A stretch of DNA of 20,252 bases, from assembly GCA_031366605.1 (NCBI GenBank), contig JANLOO010000005.1:1-20252 (forward strand), in the 5' to 3' direction. The notes beneath the pieces are model-generated. The model was not told where the DNA came from. It saw only the letters and a program-made list of their open reading frames with translations, and did not search any database. A program made the translations under genes and the position numbers. Source of the DNA: CALMEC01 sp031366605 (GTDB taxonomy: Bacteria; Actinomycetota; Thermoleophilia; Miltoncostaeales; Miltoncostaeaceae). Of the stretch, positions 13,335-20,252 are shown one piece after another (positions within the stretch are counted from its first letter, which is position 1; the number at the start of each line of letters is the position of its first letter).

Positions 13335-14264
13335 TCAGATGCGTCCCTTGAACGTGTCGCAGCCGTCCGGGTTGCCGGAGGCGTAGCCCTCGGCAAACCA
13401 CTTCTGGCGCTGTGCGGATGAGCCGTGCGTCCACGTCTCGGGCGTGACCCGGCCTTGGAACTCGGACTGGATGCGGTCGTCGCCGACCACCTCTGCGGCG
13501 TTGAGGCCGTCGAGGATGTCCTGGTCGCTCAGGCTCTTGAGGAAGCCGGTGTCCACTGCGTGTTTGGACCACACCCCGGCGTAGCAGTCGGCTTGCAGCT
13601 CAGAGCGCACCGCTTTGGACTGCGGTCCCTGCCGGTCATTGCCGATCGCGTTGAGCACGCCGAGTTGGTTCTGCACGTGGTGTCCGTACTCGTGGGCCAC
13701 CACGTACGCCTGTGCGAACGCTCCGCCGGTCGCACCGAACGTATCGTGCAAATCCTTGAAGAACCCCAGGTCCAGGTACACGTACCGATCGACCGGGCAG
13801 TAGAACGGCCCGACGGCGGAGCTGGCGGCGCCGCATCCCGTGTCGATCTGATCACGATAGAAGCGCGTGCGCGCGACGGCGTACGTGAGCTTGCTGCGCG
13901 TGAACTCGTCACGCCAGTATTTTTGGATGCTGTTGATGTAGCCGACCATCCGGCAGTCGTCTTTTTGGTTGGCGTCCGCGCCGGTCTGGCACGACGTCTT
14001 GAGGGACCCCGATCCGCCGGCCGACCCGGATGCCACGCTTCCGCCCGCTGTCTGGTTGTTGAGGTCCTGCAGACCTCCCAGGCCGCCGTCGCCGCCGCCG
14101 AGCGGATTGCCGCCGAAGATCAGCGCGAGGATGAGGGCGATGATCCCGAGCCCGCCGCCGCCGGCAGCAAGCCCACCTCGGCCACCCATGCGGCCGCCGC
14201 CGGCGCCACGGAGATCCTCGACTTGCGAGGTGTCGAGCTCGACGTCTTCGTTGAATTCACCCAC
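13335..14264 (-). CDS. Neutral zinc metallopeptidase (YpfJ family)
   Basis: A 309-residue putative metallopeptidase of the YpfJ/KPN_02809 family. The cytoplasmic N-terminus is Gly-rich and followed by one membrane segment (about 37-51) and a Gly-rich linker. The extracytoplasmic domain contains the HExxH zinc motif HEYGH (191-195) in AYVVAHEYGHHVQNQ, the downstream ELQADCYAG with the putative third ligand Glu222, and the family ending WFAEGYASGNPDGCDTFKG. Cys pairs (SCQTG/DDC, TGCG/FYC) suggest disulfides. The GTG at 14264 has AGAGGA about 9 bases upstream. The physiological substrate of this family is not established. Confidence 0.92.
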   Translation of the reverse strand: MGEFNEDVELDTSQVEDLRGAGGGRMGGRGGLAAGGGGLGIIALILALIFGGNPLGGGDGGLGGLQDLNNQTAGGSVASGSAGGSGSLKTSCQTGADANQKDDCRMVGYINSIQKYWRDEFTRSKLTYAVARTRFYRDQIDTGCGAASSAVGPFYCPVDRYVYLDLGFFKDLHDTFGATGGAFAQAYVVAHEYGHHVQNQLGVLNAIGNDRQGPQSKAVRSELQADCYAGVWSKHAVDTGFLKSLSDQDILDGLNAAEVVGDDRIQSEFQGRVTPETWTHGSSAQRQKWFAEGYASGNPDGCDTFKGRI

Positions 14265-14361
14265 GGTGGCGGTCCTCTTTCAGCGTCCGGGATCGTGCGG
14301 CCGAAGTATCGCTGATGGGTCGGGACGTTCGCCGCCGGCTCACGCTGTGGCCCGCCGCCCG

Positions 14362-15618
14362 TCAGGTCCTGTGGTCGGACGAAAGGCGTCCCGAACCAAC
14401 GAGCGGCGCGGCCGCGACTGCGGCGGCAGCTGCGATGCCGGCGGGAAGCGCGATGGGCGAGTCGAGCAGGCGCAGCACCACTCCCACGCCGACGCCGACG
14501 GCCCATGCCACGATGGCGACCGGGACGTAGCGTGCCGGGCGGCGGTTCCCGCGCAGCTCGTCGATCCACAGGACACCGATCAGACATGGCGCGGCCAGGG
14601 CCATGGCGGTCAGAAAGCCGATCATGCCGTCGGCGAAGTCGAGCGCCGCCAGGGCGGTGCCGGCGATCGCGACGATCAGCAGGGCGCCGCGATGCGTCAG
14701 GTTTGGGATGGTGTCCTCGAACGACAATGCGCCGCTGTGCAGGTTGGTCAGCACCGACCCGGTAAACCCGAGCGCGACGAACGCGTATGCGATCGTGGGG
14801 CTCCCGAGTTGTTCCAGGACATCGACCAGGTTCCAGGTGCCGGTTGAGAGTTCCAGGATCGCGCCGGCCATGCCGAATGCGAGCAGCGGCACGGCCAGAC
14901 CGACCGCCGCGCACCACACCACGTGACGCGGGCGTGCCAGGTCATGCGTGAAGTCGGGGGTTCGCAGTGCGAACGCGGCGCCGTATCCCACCATCACGGC
15001 GATCGCCGGCAAGGTGCCCAACGCCGTCTCGGGCAGGCCATCGCCCAGCAGCGGTCCGGCGTGGTCCGAGAGCGCGATGCGCAGGCCGTCGACGGCGAGT
15101 AGGACCGTGGCGATCCCAGCGGCCAGGGCGACCCATGAGAGGGCGTTCAAGCCGCGCCACGCGACGGCCAGCATCGCGGCCGCGAAGATCGTCATGCCGA
15201 CGCGCGCGGGGACGTGGAGCAAACGGCCGAGCCCTGTTCCGGCGACGCTCGTGTTGAACCCGAACCATCCGACCATCATCACCGCGAGCACCGGAGAGGC
15301 GATGCGCCGCCCGCCCTCCCTCCCCAACGCATCAGCGGCGAGTGTGCGCAAACGTGCGTGGCGACGCTGTCCCAACCATCCCTGTGCGATCGCGAGGCCC
15401 GACAGCACGGTCACGCCCACCAGCACCGCGACCATCAGCCGCCAGGTCTCGTTGCCGTCGGCAACGCCCCCGCCGACCATCAGCGCGGCGGGGCTCGTGC
15501 CGATGCCCACCCACGGTCCAAGGCGCCGAAGCCAACCGGTACTGGTCACGCGTTCACTTTCGCCGGCTGATGATCCGTCGAGAGCGGAACTACCTGTGGT
15601 CGTCGGGATCCCAGTCAT
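14362..15618 (-). CDS. NCS1-type cytosine/purine permease
   Basis: A roughly 418-residue membrane protein with about 12 hydrophobic segments, resembling the CodB-like NCS1 nucleobase permeases. The N-terminal WVGIGTSPAALMVGGGV, the VGWFGFNTSVAG segment and the YGAAFALRTPDFTHDLARPRHV region fit that family. It would import a nucleobase or related heterocycle with a cation. The ATG at 15618 gives an overlap of 29 bp with the DJ-1-like gene. A GTG at 15549 is an alternative and would start nearer the first helix; neither has a clear ribosome site. Co-transcription with the DJ-1-like protein suggests a shared substrate, possibly a nitrogenous small molecule. Confidence 0.8.
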   Translation of the reverse strand: MTGIPTTTGSSALDGSSAGESERVTSTGWLRRLGPWVGIGTSPAALMVGGGVADGNETWRLMVAVLVGVTVLSGLAIAQGWLGQRRHARLRTLAADALGREGGRRIASPVLAVMMVGWFGFNTSVAGTGLGRLLHVPARVGMTIFAAAMLAVAWRGLNALSWVALAAGIATVLLAVDGLRIALSDHAGPLLGDGLPETALGTLPAIAVMVGYGAAFALRTPDFTHDLARPRHVVWCAAVGLAVPLLAFGMAGAILELSTGTWNLVDVLEQLGSPTIAYAFVALGFTGSVLTNLHSGALSFEDTIPNLTHRGALLIVAIAGTALAALDFADGMIGFLTAMALAAPCLIGVLWIDELRGNRRPARYVPVAIVAWAVGVGVGVVLRLLDSPIALPAGIAAAAAVAAAPLVGSGRLSSDHRT

Positions 15619-16192
15619 ATTCGATCTGTCGCGCGGTTCGCGCCGCCAGGTCGCGCCCCGCACAGCGATCCACCAGGTGCAACGCCATTGCGATGCCCGA
15701 GGAAAGCCCGCCCGAGGTGACGATCGCGCCACTGTCGACCCACCGGACATCCCTGGTCGCGCCGGTGTCCCCGATCGTGTCGGCCAACAGGTCGATGTCC
15801 TCCCAATGCGTTGTCCAGGGACGACCCTCCAAGAGCCCCTGCGCGCCGAGCAGGAACGCCCCGGTGCAGATCGACGTGGTGATCTCAGCGTTGGCGCTGA
15901 GCGTCGCGACCGCGCCGCGGATCTGTGGATCGGCGAGCACGGCATCGATTGCAATGGCACCGGGAACGATCAGCACGTCCACGTGTCCGGCGTCTGCGAC
16001 CGTCGTGTGGGGCACCAGGCCGAGGCCGCCATACGCCACCAACGGACCCAGGCCAACGCCGATCGTGACGACCTCGAACGGAGCGACCTGGCCATCGCGT
16101 TCAGCGAGCCGGCCGGCTGTCAGGAACACCTCATACGGTCCCCCGCAATCGAGCAGGTCAACGCCCGAGTAGATGAGGATTCCGATGCGCAT
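15590..16192 (-). CDS. DJ-1/PfpI-family protein
   Basis: A 200-residue glutamine-amidotransferase-like protein of the DJ-1/PfpI superfamily, closest in style to stand-alone isonitrile-hydratase/ThiJ-like members. RIGILIYSGVDLLDCGGPYEVF places the conserved Glu21. The nucleophile-elbow TSICTGAFLLGAQGLL contains Cys109, and THWED carries His129. The family-typical SGGLSSGIAMALHLVD follows. Activity could be a hydratase, glyoxalase-like enzyme or amidase; sequence alone does not decide. The ATG at 16192 is the family start. Its 3' end overlaps the permease gene, and it lies 72 bp after the debranching-type gene on the same strand. Confidence 0.88.
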   Translation of the reverse strand: MRIGILIYSGVDLLDCGGPYEVFLTAGRLAERDGQVAPFEVVTIGVGLGPLVAYGGLGLVPHTTVADAGHVDVLIVPGAIAIDAVLADPQIRGAVATLSANAEITTSICTGAFLLGAQGLLEGRPWTTHWEDIDLLADTIGDTGATRDVRWVDSGAIVTSGGLSSGIAMALHLVDRCAGRDLAARTARQIEYDWDPDDHR

Positions 16193-16264
16193 CGGCTCAC
16201 AGCGTGGCTGATCACGGAGTGGCCCGCAAGGGGAAACCGATCGGGATGGCCCGCGCGATCGCGC

Positions 16265-18388
16265 CTACTCGAAGGTCGGGCGCAGTTCGATGACGAGGTC
16301 GTCGGGGGCCTCGAGGATCTGGGTCCCGGCGTCCCGGTCGAGCCGCACCGAGAGCGGACCTCCCGGAAACTGGATTCCCCGAACCTCGAGGGTGTCGAGA
16401 CCTGCGGGCAGCCTGGGGGTGAGCCGCAGTCGCCCATCGGGGACGTGTGGCTCGAGACCCAGGAACATGGTCGCGAGTTGGAGAGGCACGCCGGCCGCCC
16501 AGGCTTGGGGACGGCAGGCGGTGGGGTATGGGGTGGGCGTGTCCCCACGCTCGCGGGCGTGGCCGCCAAAGAGTTCGGGGAGACGATGGTCAAACAAGGT
16601 CATCGCCGCGATCAGGTCGTCCGCGAGGGCGAGTGCGGGCTCGTCGAGGCCGTAGCGGCGCAGGCCCTCACAGGCGAGCGCGGTGTCGTGGGGCCACACC
16701 GAGCCGACGTGATACGAGATCGGGTTGAAGCCCGCCATGTCGCGCGCCAGCGTGCGCAGGCCCCACCCGCTCGCCATCTCCTGTCCCGCCAGATGACTCG
16801 CGACCTGGTCGGCTTCGACATGCGATGGCACATCACACCACAGCAGATGCGCCATGTTGGAGGCGACGCTGTCCACCTGGCTCTTGTGGCCGTCCAGGGC
16901 GAGCGCGAAGAATCCGGGTTTCGCATCTGTGCCCGGGCGCCAGAACCGCTCGCGAATGAGTTCTCGCAGCGCCGCGGCCTCCTCGTCCAGGGTGGCCGCC
17001 TCGCGATCGTGACCGAGATGGCGCAGCACGGCGGCCAGCTCCCGTCGGGCACGGTGGGCGTAGCCCTGCACCTCGACCATGGCGATCGGGCCATCGGCCA
17101 GGCTCCCGTCGGGGAACTGGACCGCGTCCTCCGAGTCCTTCCAGCTCTGGTTGCTGAGCGAGCGTCCACCCGTGGCCTGATACTCCAGCAACCCGTCGCC
17201 GTCGGGATCGCCGGGACCGCGCATCCAGTCGAGTGCGGCACGGGCAGCCGGTAAGAGTTCGGTCAGCGCCGAGCGGGATGCACCCCACCGCAGCGCGGTT
17301 CCGTAGAGAATCAAGAAGAGCGGCGTGGCATCAACGGAGCCGTAGTACGGTCGCGCCCCGGCAACGGTGCCTTCGCCCAGCCAGGGCCGTTGGGTCAGAC
17401 GCACTTCATGCAAGATCTTGCCCGGCTGCTCTTCGTTGCCCGGGTCGTTGACCTGACCCTGACGGGCGGCGAGCGCGGCCAGCGTGTCCATCATCTGGCC
17501 TGGCAGGAACGCGCGCGCCTGGTGTCCGGCGATGATGCTGTCGCGGCCGAACAGTGCGACGAACCACGGGATGCCGGCGGCGACGAGACGCCGGCCGGGC
17601 TCGAGACGGTCGGGCATGCTCAACGCATCCAGGTCGGCCAACGCGCGGTGGCAACCGCGACCCAGGTCGGGCGGGTCGCTGAGTACTTGGACGTGGGAGA
17701 TGGCGTCGTCTGGGCCGGCGTCGACATCGTCCTGTGACGTGGGATGACCGTTGCCCGTCTCGACCGTGATGTGCAGGTGCCACGGCTCCCCGCGGTGCAG
17801 GGTCGGCGTCCACCGCGCGACTCCACCGTCCAACGCGTCGGGCGCGGGCGCCAGCCGGATGGTCGTCGACAACCCGGTTTCGTCGTCGCTGAACCGGATG
17901 CAGTCGCCGGTCGCCGTGACTTGGACGGGAACATGCGCGCCCGACGCGGTGTTCAATCCACGGATCGCGAAGATGTCGGCGAAGTCGGCGTCGACATCGA
18001 GGCTGACGGGCACCTGGCATGGCGACTCGGCCCACCAGCGCAGGACGACCTCGTCCTCCAGCCGGCCTGCGCCGACGCGCCGCCGCCGTTCGACCTCGAG
18101 GGACGGATCGCCGTGCCCGGGTCTGGGGGAGACGAAGCCGCGAAAGCGTGCTGTCGACGGGGCGAGTTGCGCCGCTCCGAGCGGCCGCAGCGGCACGCCG
18201 TCAACCCGTACGATCATACGCGACAGATGCCGGGTGTCATCGCTGATGAGTCCGTCGGCGTCCCCGCCGATGTCGCCCAGCACATCCGAAATCGTGAACG
18301 TCAACCCGTCGATGAGCGTGATCGCCGAGTTGCCGCCGGCGAGGATCACCGGCTCTTTGGGAACCGGCTTGTGATCCGCGTCAGGCAC
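16265..18388 (-). CDS. Glycogen-debranching-type amylo-alpha-1,6-glucosidase
   Basis: A 707-residue carbohydrate-active protein of the bacterial glycogen-debranching-like group. It has an N-terminal beta-rich domain (about 10-200, with GLISDDTRHLSRM near its start) followed by an (alpha/alpha)6 catalytic domain. Landmarks are GIPWFVALFGRDSIIAGHQ (FGRDSI at about 280-285), YYGSVDATPLFL, NQSWKDSEDAV (about 413-423) and SYHVGSVWPHDTALACEGL. The C-terminal part is a short beta domain. It would hydrolyse alpha-1,6 or related glucosidic links in the cytoplasm. The GTG at 18388 has AGGG 8 bases upstream, 14 bp after the glycosyltransferase stop, so the pair is an operon. Confidence 0.9.
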   Translation of the reverse strand: MPDADHKPVPKEPVILAGGNSAITLIDGLTFTISDVLGDIGGDADGLISDDTRHLSRMIVRVDGVPLRPLGAAQLAPSTARFRGFVSPRPGHGDPSLEVERRRRVGAGRLEDEVVLRWWAESPCQVPVSLDVDADFADIFAIRGLNTASGAHVPVQVTATGDCIRFSDDETGLSTTIRLAPAPDALDGGVARWTPTLHRGEPWHLHITVETGNGHPTSQDDVDAGPDDAISHVQVLSDPPDLGRGCHRALADLDALSMPDRLEPGRRLVAAGIPWFVALFGRDSIIAGHQARAFLPGQMMDTLAALAARQGQVNDPGNEEQPGKILHEVRLTQRPWLGEGTVAGARPYYGSVDATPLFLILYGTALRWGASRSALTELLPAARAALDWMRGPGDPDGDGLLEYQATGGRSLSNQSWKDSEDAVQFPDGSLADGPIAMVEVQGYAHRARRELAAVLRHLGHDREAATLDEEAAALRELIRERFWRPGTDAKPGFFALALDGHKSQVDSVASNMAHLLWCDVPSHVEADQVASHLAGQEMASGWGLRTLARDMAGFNPISYHVGSVWPHDTALACEGLRRYGLDEPALALADDLIAAMTLFDHRLPELFGGHARERGDTPTPYPTACRPQAWAAGVPLQLATMFLGLEPHVPDGRLRLTPRLPAGLDTLEVRGIQFPGGPLSVRLDRDAGTQILEAPDDLVIELRPTFE

Positions 18389-18401
18389 TGAAGAGACCCT
18401 A

Positions 18402-19568
18402 CTAACCACCAGCGCCGGCGGCCTCGGCGGACGCCATCGCGACCTCGTCGTCCGGCAGAGGGTCGACCGGCGCCAGGCTGATCACCGGGCGGTGCACTCC
18501 TGCGAGTTCGGCGCGAATGAGACGCTCGTATCCGGTGGTCATCGCCTCGGCCGAGAACAGTTCGGCGACGCGTCGCCGGCATGCGTGTCGATCGATCTCG
18601 TCGATTCGGGCGACCGCCTCGACGAGCTCGTCGGGCGTCTCGCGAACGAAGCCTGTGACCCCGTCGGCGACCACCTCGGGCACCGATCCACGCGCCGTCG
18701 CGAGCACCGGCGTCCCGCATGCCATGGCCTCGATCATCACCATGCCGAAGGGTTCGGGCCACGCGATCGGGAAGAGCAGGGCGCGAGCGCCTGCCAGCAG
18801 GTCGAACTTCTGCGCAGCGTCGAGCTCGCCCAACCAGACGACGTCGGGTCCCAGCTCGGGCGCGACATGCGCTTCGAAGTACGCGTGTTCGGCGGGCTCG
18901 CGGCACTTGGCCCCGATCAGCAGAGGCAGGCCGGCCTGACGCGCGATACGGATCGCATCGGCGGGACCTTTCTCGGGCGACATGCGTCCCAGGAATGCCA
19001 GGTAGCCGTCCGGCGTGGCGCGAAACGGTGCCGAGTCGAGCGGGATTCCGTTGTAACACACCCCCGCAAATGGGAGTCCGGAGGCCATCGCGCGTTGCGC
19101 CTTGCTGATCGCGACCAGTCGCAGTCGCGGTGAATGACGGGCGATCCCCGCGTAGATCTCGGTCGGAACGTCGTCCAGCGGGCCGTGCGTCACGTGCAGA
19201 CCTGGCACATTAAGGCGCGAGGTCAGCAACGCTCCGAGCGGACCGGAGTGGTCGATGACGATGTCGACATCGCCGAGCGCATCGATCCCCTCAAGGGCAT
19301 GCCGCCAGTCGGATGCGGGCTCTCCGATGGTGTCCGGGAGCGATGCCAGCGGATTGACAACGTCGACCCCCGGCAGTGACGAGCCCGGCGCGGCAACCAG
19401 CACCACTTCGTGGCCGCGTTGCACGAGACCCACTGCGAGCGCGGCGACGACTTGTTCGATGCCTCCGTACTGCGGAGGTGGGATCGGCACCCAGGGGGGT
19501 GCGAGCAATCCGACACGAAGGCGCTGGTGTGTCCTGCGCGTTCGTTGCAGCGTGCTACTTGAGTGCAT
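18402..19568 (-). CDS. Family 4 glycosyltransferase (GT-B fold)
   Basis: A 388-residue retaining glycosyltransferase. The N-terminal domain starts RVGLLAPPWVPIPPPQYGGIEQVVAALAVGL, the usual acceptor-side loop. The C-terminal donor domain has FLGRMSPEKG (194-201 region) and the EX7E-type motif EPFGMVMIEAMACGTPV (272-288). It transfers a sugar from an NDP-sugar; donor and acceptor are unknown. The ATG at 19568 has GGAGG 4 bases upstream. It leads an operon with the debranching-type enzyme, so a role in glycogen-like or storage-glucan metabolism is possible, but a cell-surface role is equally open. The acidic Ala-rich tail after about 365 is not family-typical. Confidence 0.92.
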   Translation of the reverse strand: MHSSSTLQRTRRTHQRLRVGLLAPPWVPIPPPQYGGIEQVVAALAVGLVQRGHEVVLVAAPGSSLPGVDVVNPLASLPDTIGEPASDWRHALEGIDALGDVDIVIDHSGPLGALLTSRLNVPGLHVTHGPLDDVPTEIYAGIARHSPRLRLVAISKAQRAMASGLPFAGVCYNGIPLDSAPFRATPDGYLAFLGRMSPEKGPADAIRIARQAGLPLLIGAKCREPAEHAYFEAHVAPELGPDVVWLGELDAAQKFDLLAGARALLFPIAWPEPFGMVMIEAMACGTPVLATARGSVPEVVADGVTGFVRETPDELVEAVARIDEIDRHACRRRVAELFSAEAMTTGYERLIRAELAGVHRPVISLAPVDPLPDDEVAMASAEAAGAGG

Positions 19569-19738
19569 AGAGCCTCCACGTCCGCCTGCTTGTTGGCGAC
19601 CGAGAGGCGGAGGGGGCTGGCCGGCGGCAGTCCCTCAGGTCCCGGGCAGACCACGATGGGTCCGACGGGGGACGGGCTCGAGCGTTACGTGTGTTGAGGG
19701 TAGCCGTTGCGACCTGAATCGTTGCGGGCACGTGTCTC

Positions 19739-20252
19739 CTACCCCGTGACCGGGGGAAGCGCTCGCACTGATGGCTCGCAGATCCGGAAGCGGAAGTTGA
19801 TGGTCCTGGTGGGGGTGCCATCCGTGAAGATCACACGGGCACTCAGCGTGTGAATTCCACTGGGTGTGCGGATCGAGAGTCGGAAGGGCGCTCGCCTGAC
19901 GGTTTTGACGGTGCGACCGTCGAGCAGGAACGTGACCCTTCGGATGAATTGGCCTCGCACCAACGCCTGGAAGCTGTTGTCCACGCAGACGCTTGTTCCG
20001 AATCGCGTGATCGTCCGCGCGACGGAGCGCGGCGTGGTGGTGACGAACGCCGCACCGTTTTGGGCCAAGGTGCCGCCGCCACCGGGGGGCGTACCACCGC
20101 CGCCTGGAGGTGGACCACCGGCAGGCGTCCCACCACCGCCGGGGGTGGCGCCCGTCGCGCAGGCTTCTCTGGTGATCGTGTTGGTATCGAGTGTGACCGC
20201 GCCGTTGCGCGTCAGGGCCCGACCCAGGATATTCGTGCGCGTGGTCACCGTG
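19739..20252 (-). CDS. Ice-binding-like (DUF3494) surface protein, partial
   Basis: The 3' end of a gene that continues past the window. The first residues visible (TNILGRALTRNGAVTLDTNTIT) match the last strands of DUF3494 ice-binding-like beta-solenoids, which usually end GRALa.nGAVTLD.N.I. A Gly/Pro/Thr-rich linker of about 35 residues follows. Then comes a beta-rich domain of about 100 residues with two Cys (SVCVD and FRICEP) and an Ig-like pattern (VTFLLDGRTVKTV, HTLSARVIFTDG). The protein is probably secreted. DUF3494 domains bind ice in some bacteria and act as adhesins in others, so ice binding is not assumed. The start lies outside the window. Confidence 0.75.
   Translation of the reverse strand, partial: TVTTRTNILGRALTRNGAVTLDTNTITREACATGATPGGGGTPAGGPPPGGGGTPPGGGGTLAQNGAAFVTTTPRSVARTITRFGTSVCVDNSFQALVRGQFIRRVTFLLDGRTVKTVRRAPFRLSIRTPSGIHTLSARVIFTDGTPTRTINFRFRICEPSVRALPPVTG

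Noticed and set aside
14948..17254. A very long plus-strand open frame
   Set aside because: It runs antisense across the permease, DJ-1 and debranching genes, which show clear family motifs on the minus strand. The translation is low-complexity Arg/Ala/Pro, typical of GC-rich shadow frames.
19569..19738. Possible riboswitch or attenuator before the glycosyltransferase
   Set aside because: GCCTC and GAGGC can pair and could hide the ribosome site, but no known riboswitch consensus was recognised and GC-rich DNA gives such pairings easily.
1..20252. CRISPR array, tRNA, integrase or complete insertion sequence
   Set aside because: Looked for and not seen. The only mobile-like signal is the 174-bp inverted-repeat element, which has no transposase.

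Overview
This is a GC-rich bacterial segment. Its gene content suggests a high-GC Gram-positive of the Actinobacteria, and the general style resembles Thermoleophilia/Solirubrobacterales. That placement is inference from LexA with a CGAAC-N4-GTTCG SOS box, a class A RNase P RNA, Flp-type pilins, a YpfJ-type metallopeptidase and many GTG starts. No phage, complete insertion sequence, tRNA or CRISPR array was seen.

Layout. 1-1311: lexA with its promoter and SOS box, a small zinc-ribbon gene overlapping its stop, then rnpB and a strong terminator. 1385-1869: remnant of a GMC oxidoreductase. 2011-4482: a HTH regulator divergent from a membrane histidine-kinase-like protein that lacks the phospho-acceptor histidine. 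4479-4652: a 174-bp element with terminal inverted repeats that carry the stop codons of both convergent neighbours. 4649-6343: minus-strand run of a helical protein, a GNAT acetyltransferase without a normal start codon, and a small membrane protein. 6565-8870: small genes (rhodanese, GYD domain, two zinc ribbons, a coiled coil and one unknown). 9002-10016: two proteins with type IV/Flp pilin N-termini behind near-identical promoters.

The most notable locus is 10061-10591 on the minus strand. An AhpC/TSA-like peroxiredoxin gene there is interrupted by one in-frame TGA, exactly where the family has the first Cys of its CxxC redox motif. A long hairpin with a G-starting apical loop lies just downstream. 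This is best read as a selenoprotein (UxxC) with a bacterial SECIS element. Conventional gene calling would start the gene after the TGA and lose the active site.

10744-11336 is a frameshifted Uma2-type nuclease relic. From 11341 to the window end everything is on the minus strand. In transcription order these are: a partial ice-binding-like (DUF3494) surface protein, a GT4 glycosyltransferase with a glycogen-debranching-type glucosidase, a DJ-1/PfpI protein overlapping a cytosine/purine-type permease, a zinc metallopeptidase, and a class I aminotransferase overlapping a SAM methyltransferase. The GT4/debranching, DJ-1/permease and aminotransferase/methyltransferase pairs look like co-transcribed modules. 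Links between modules are not evident from sequence.
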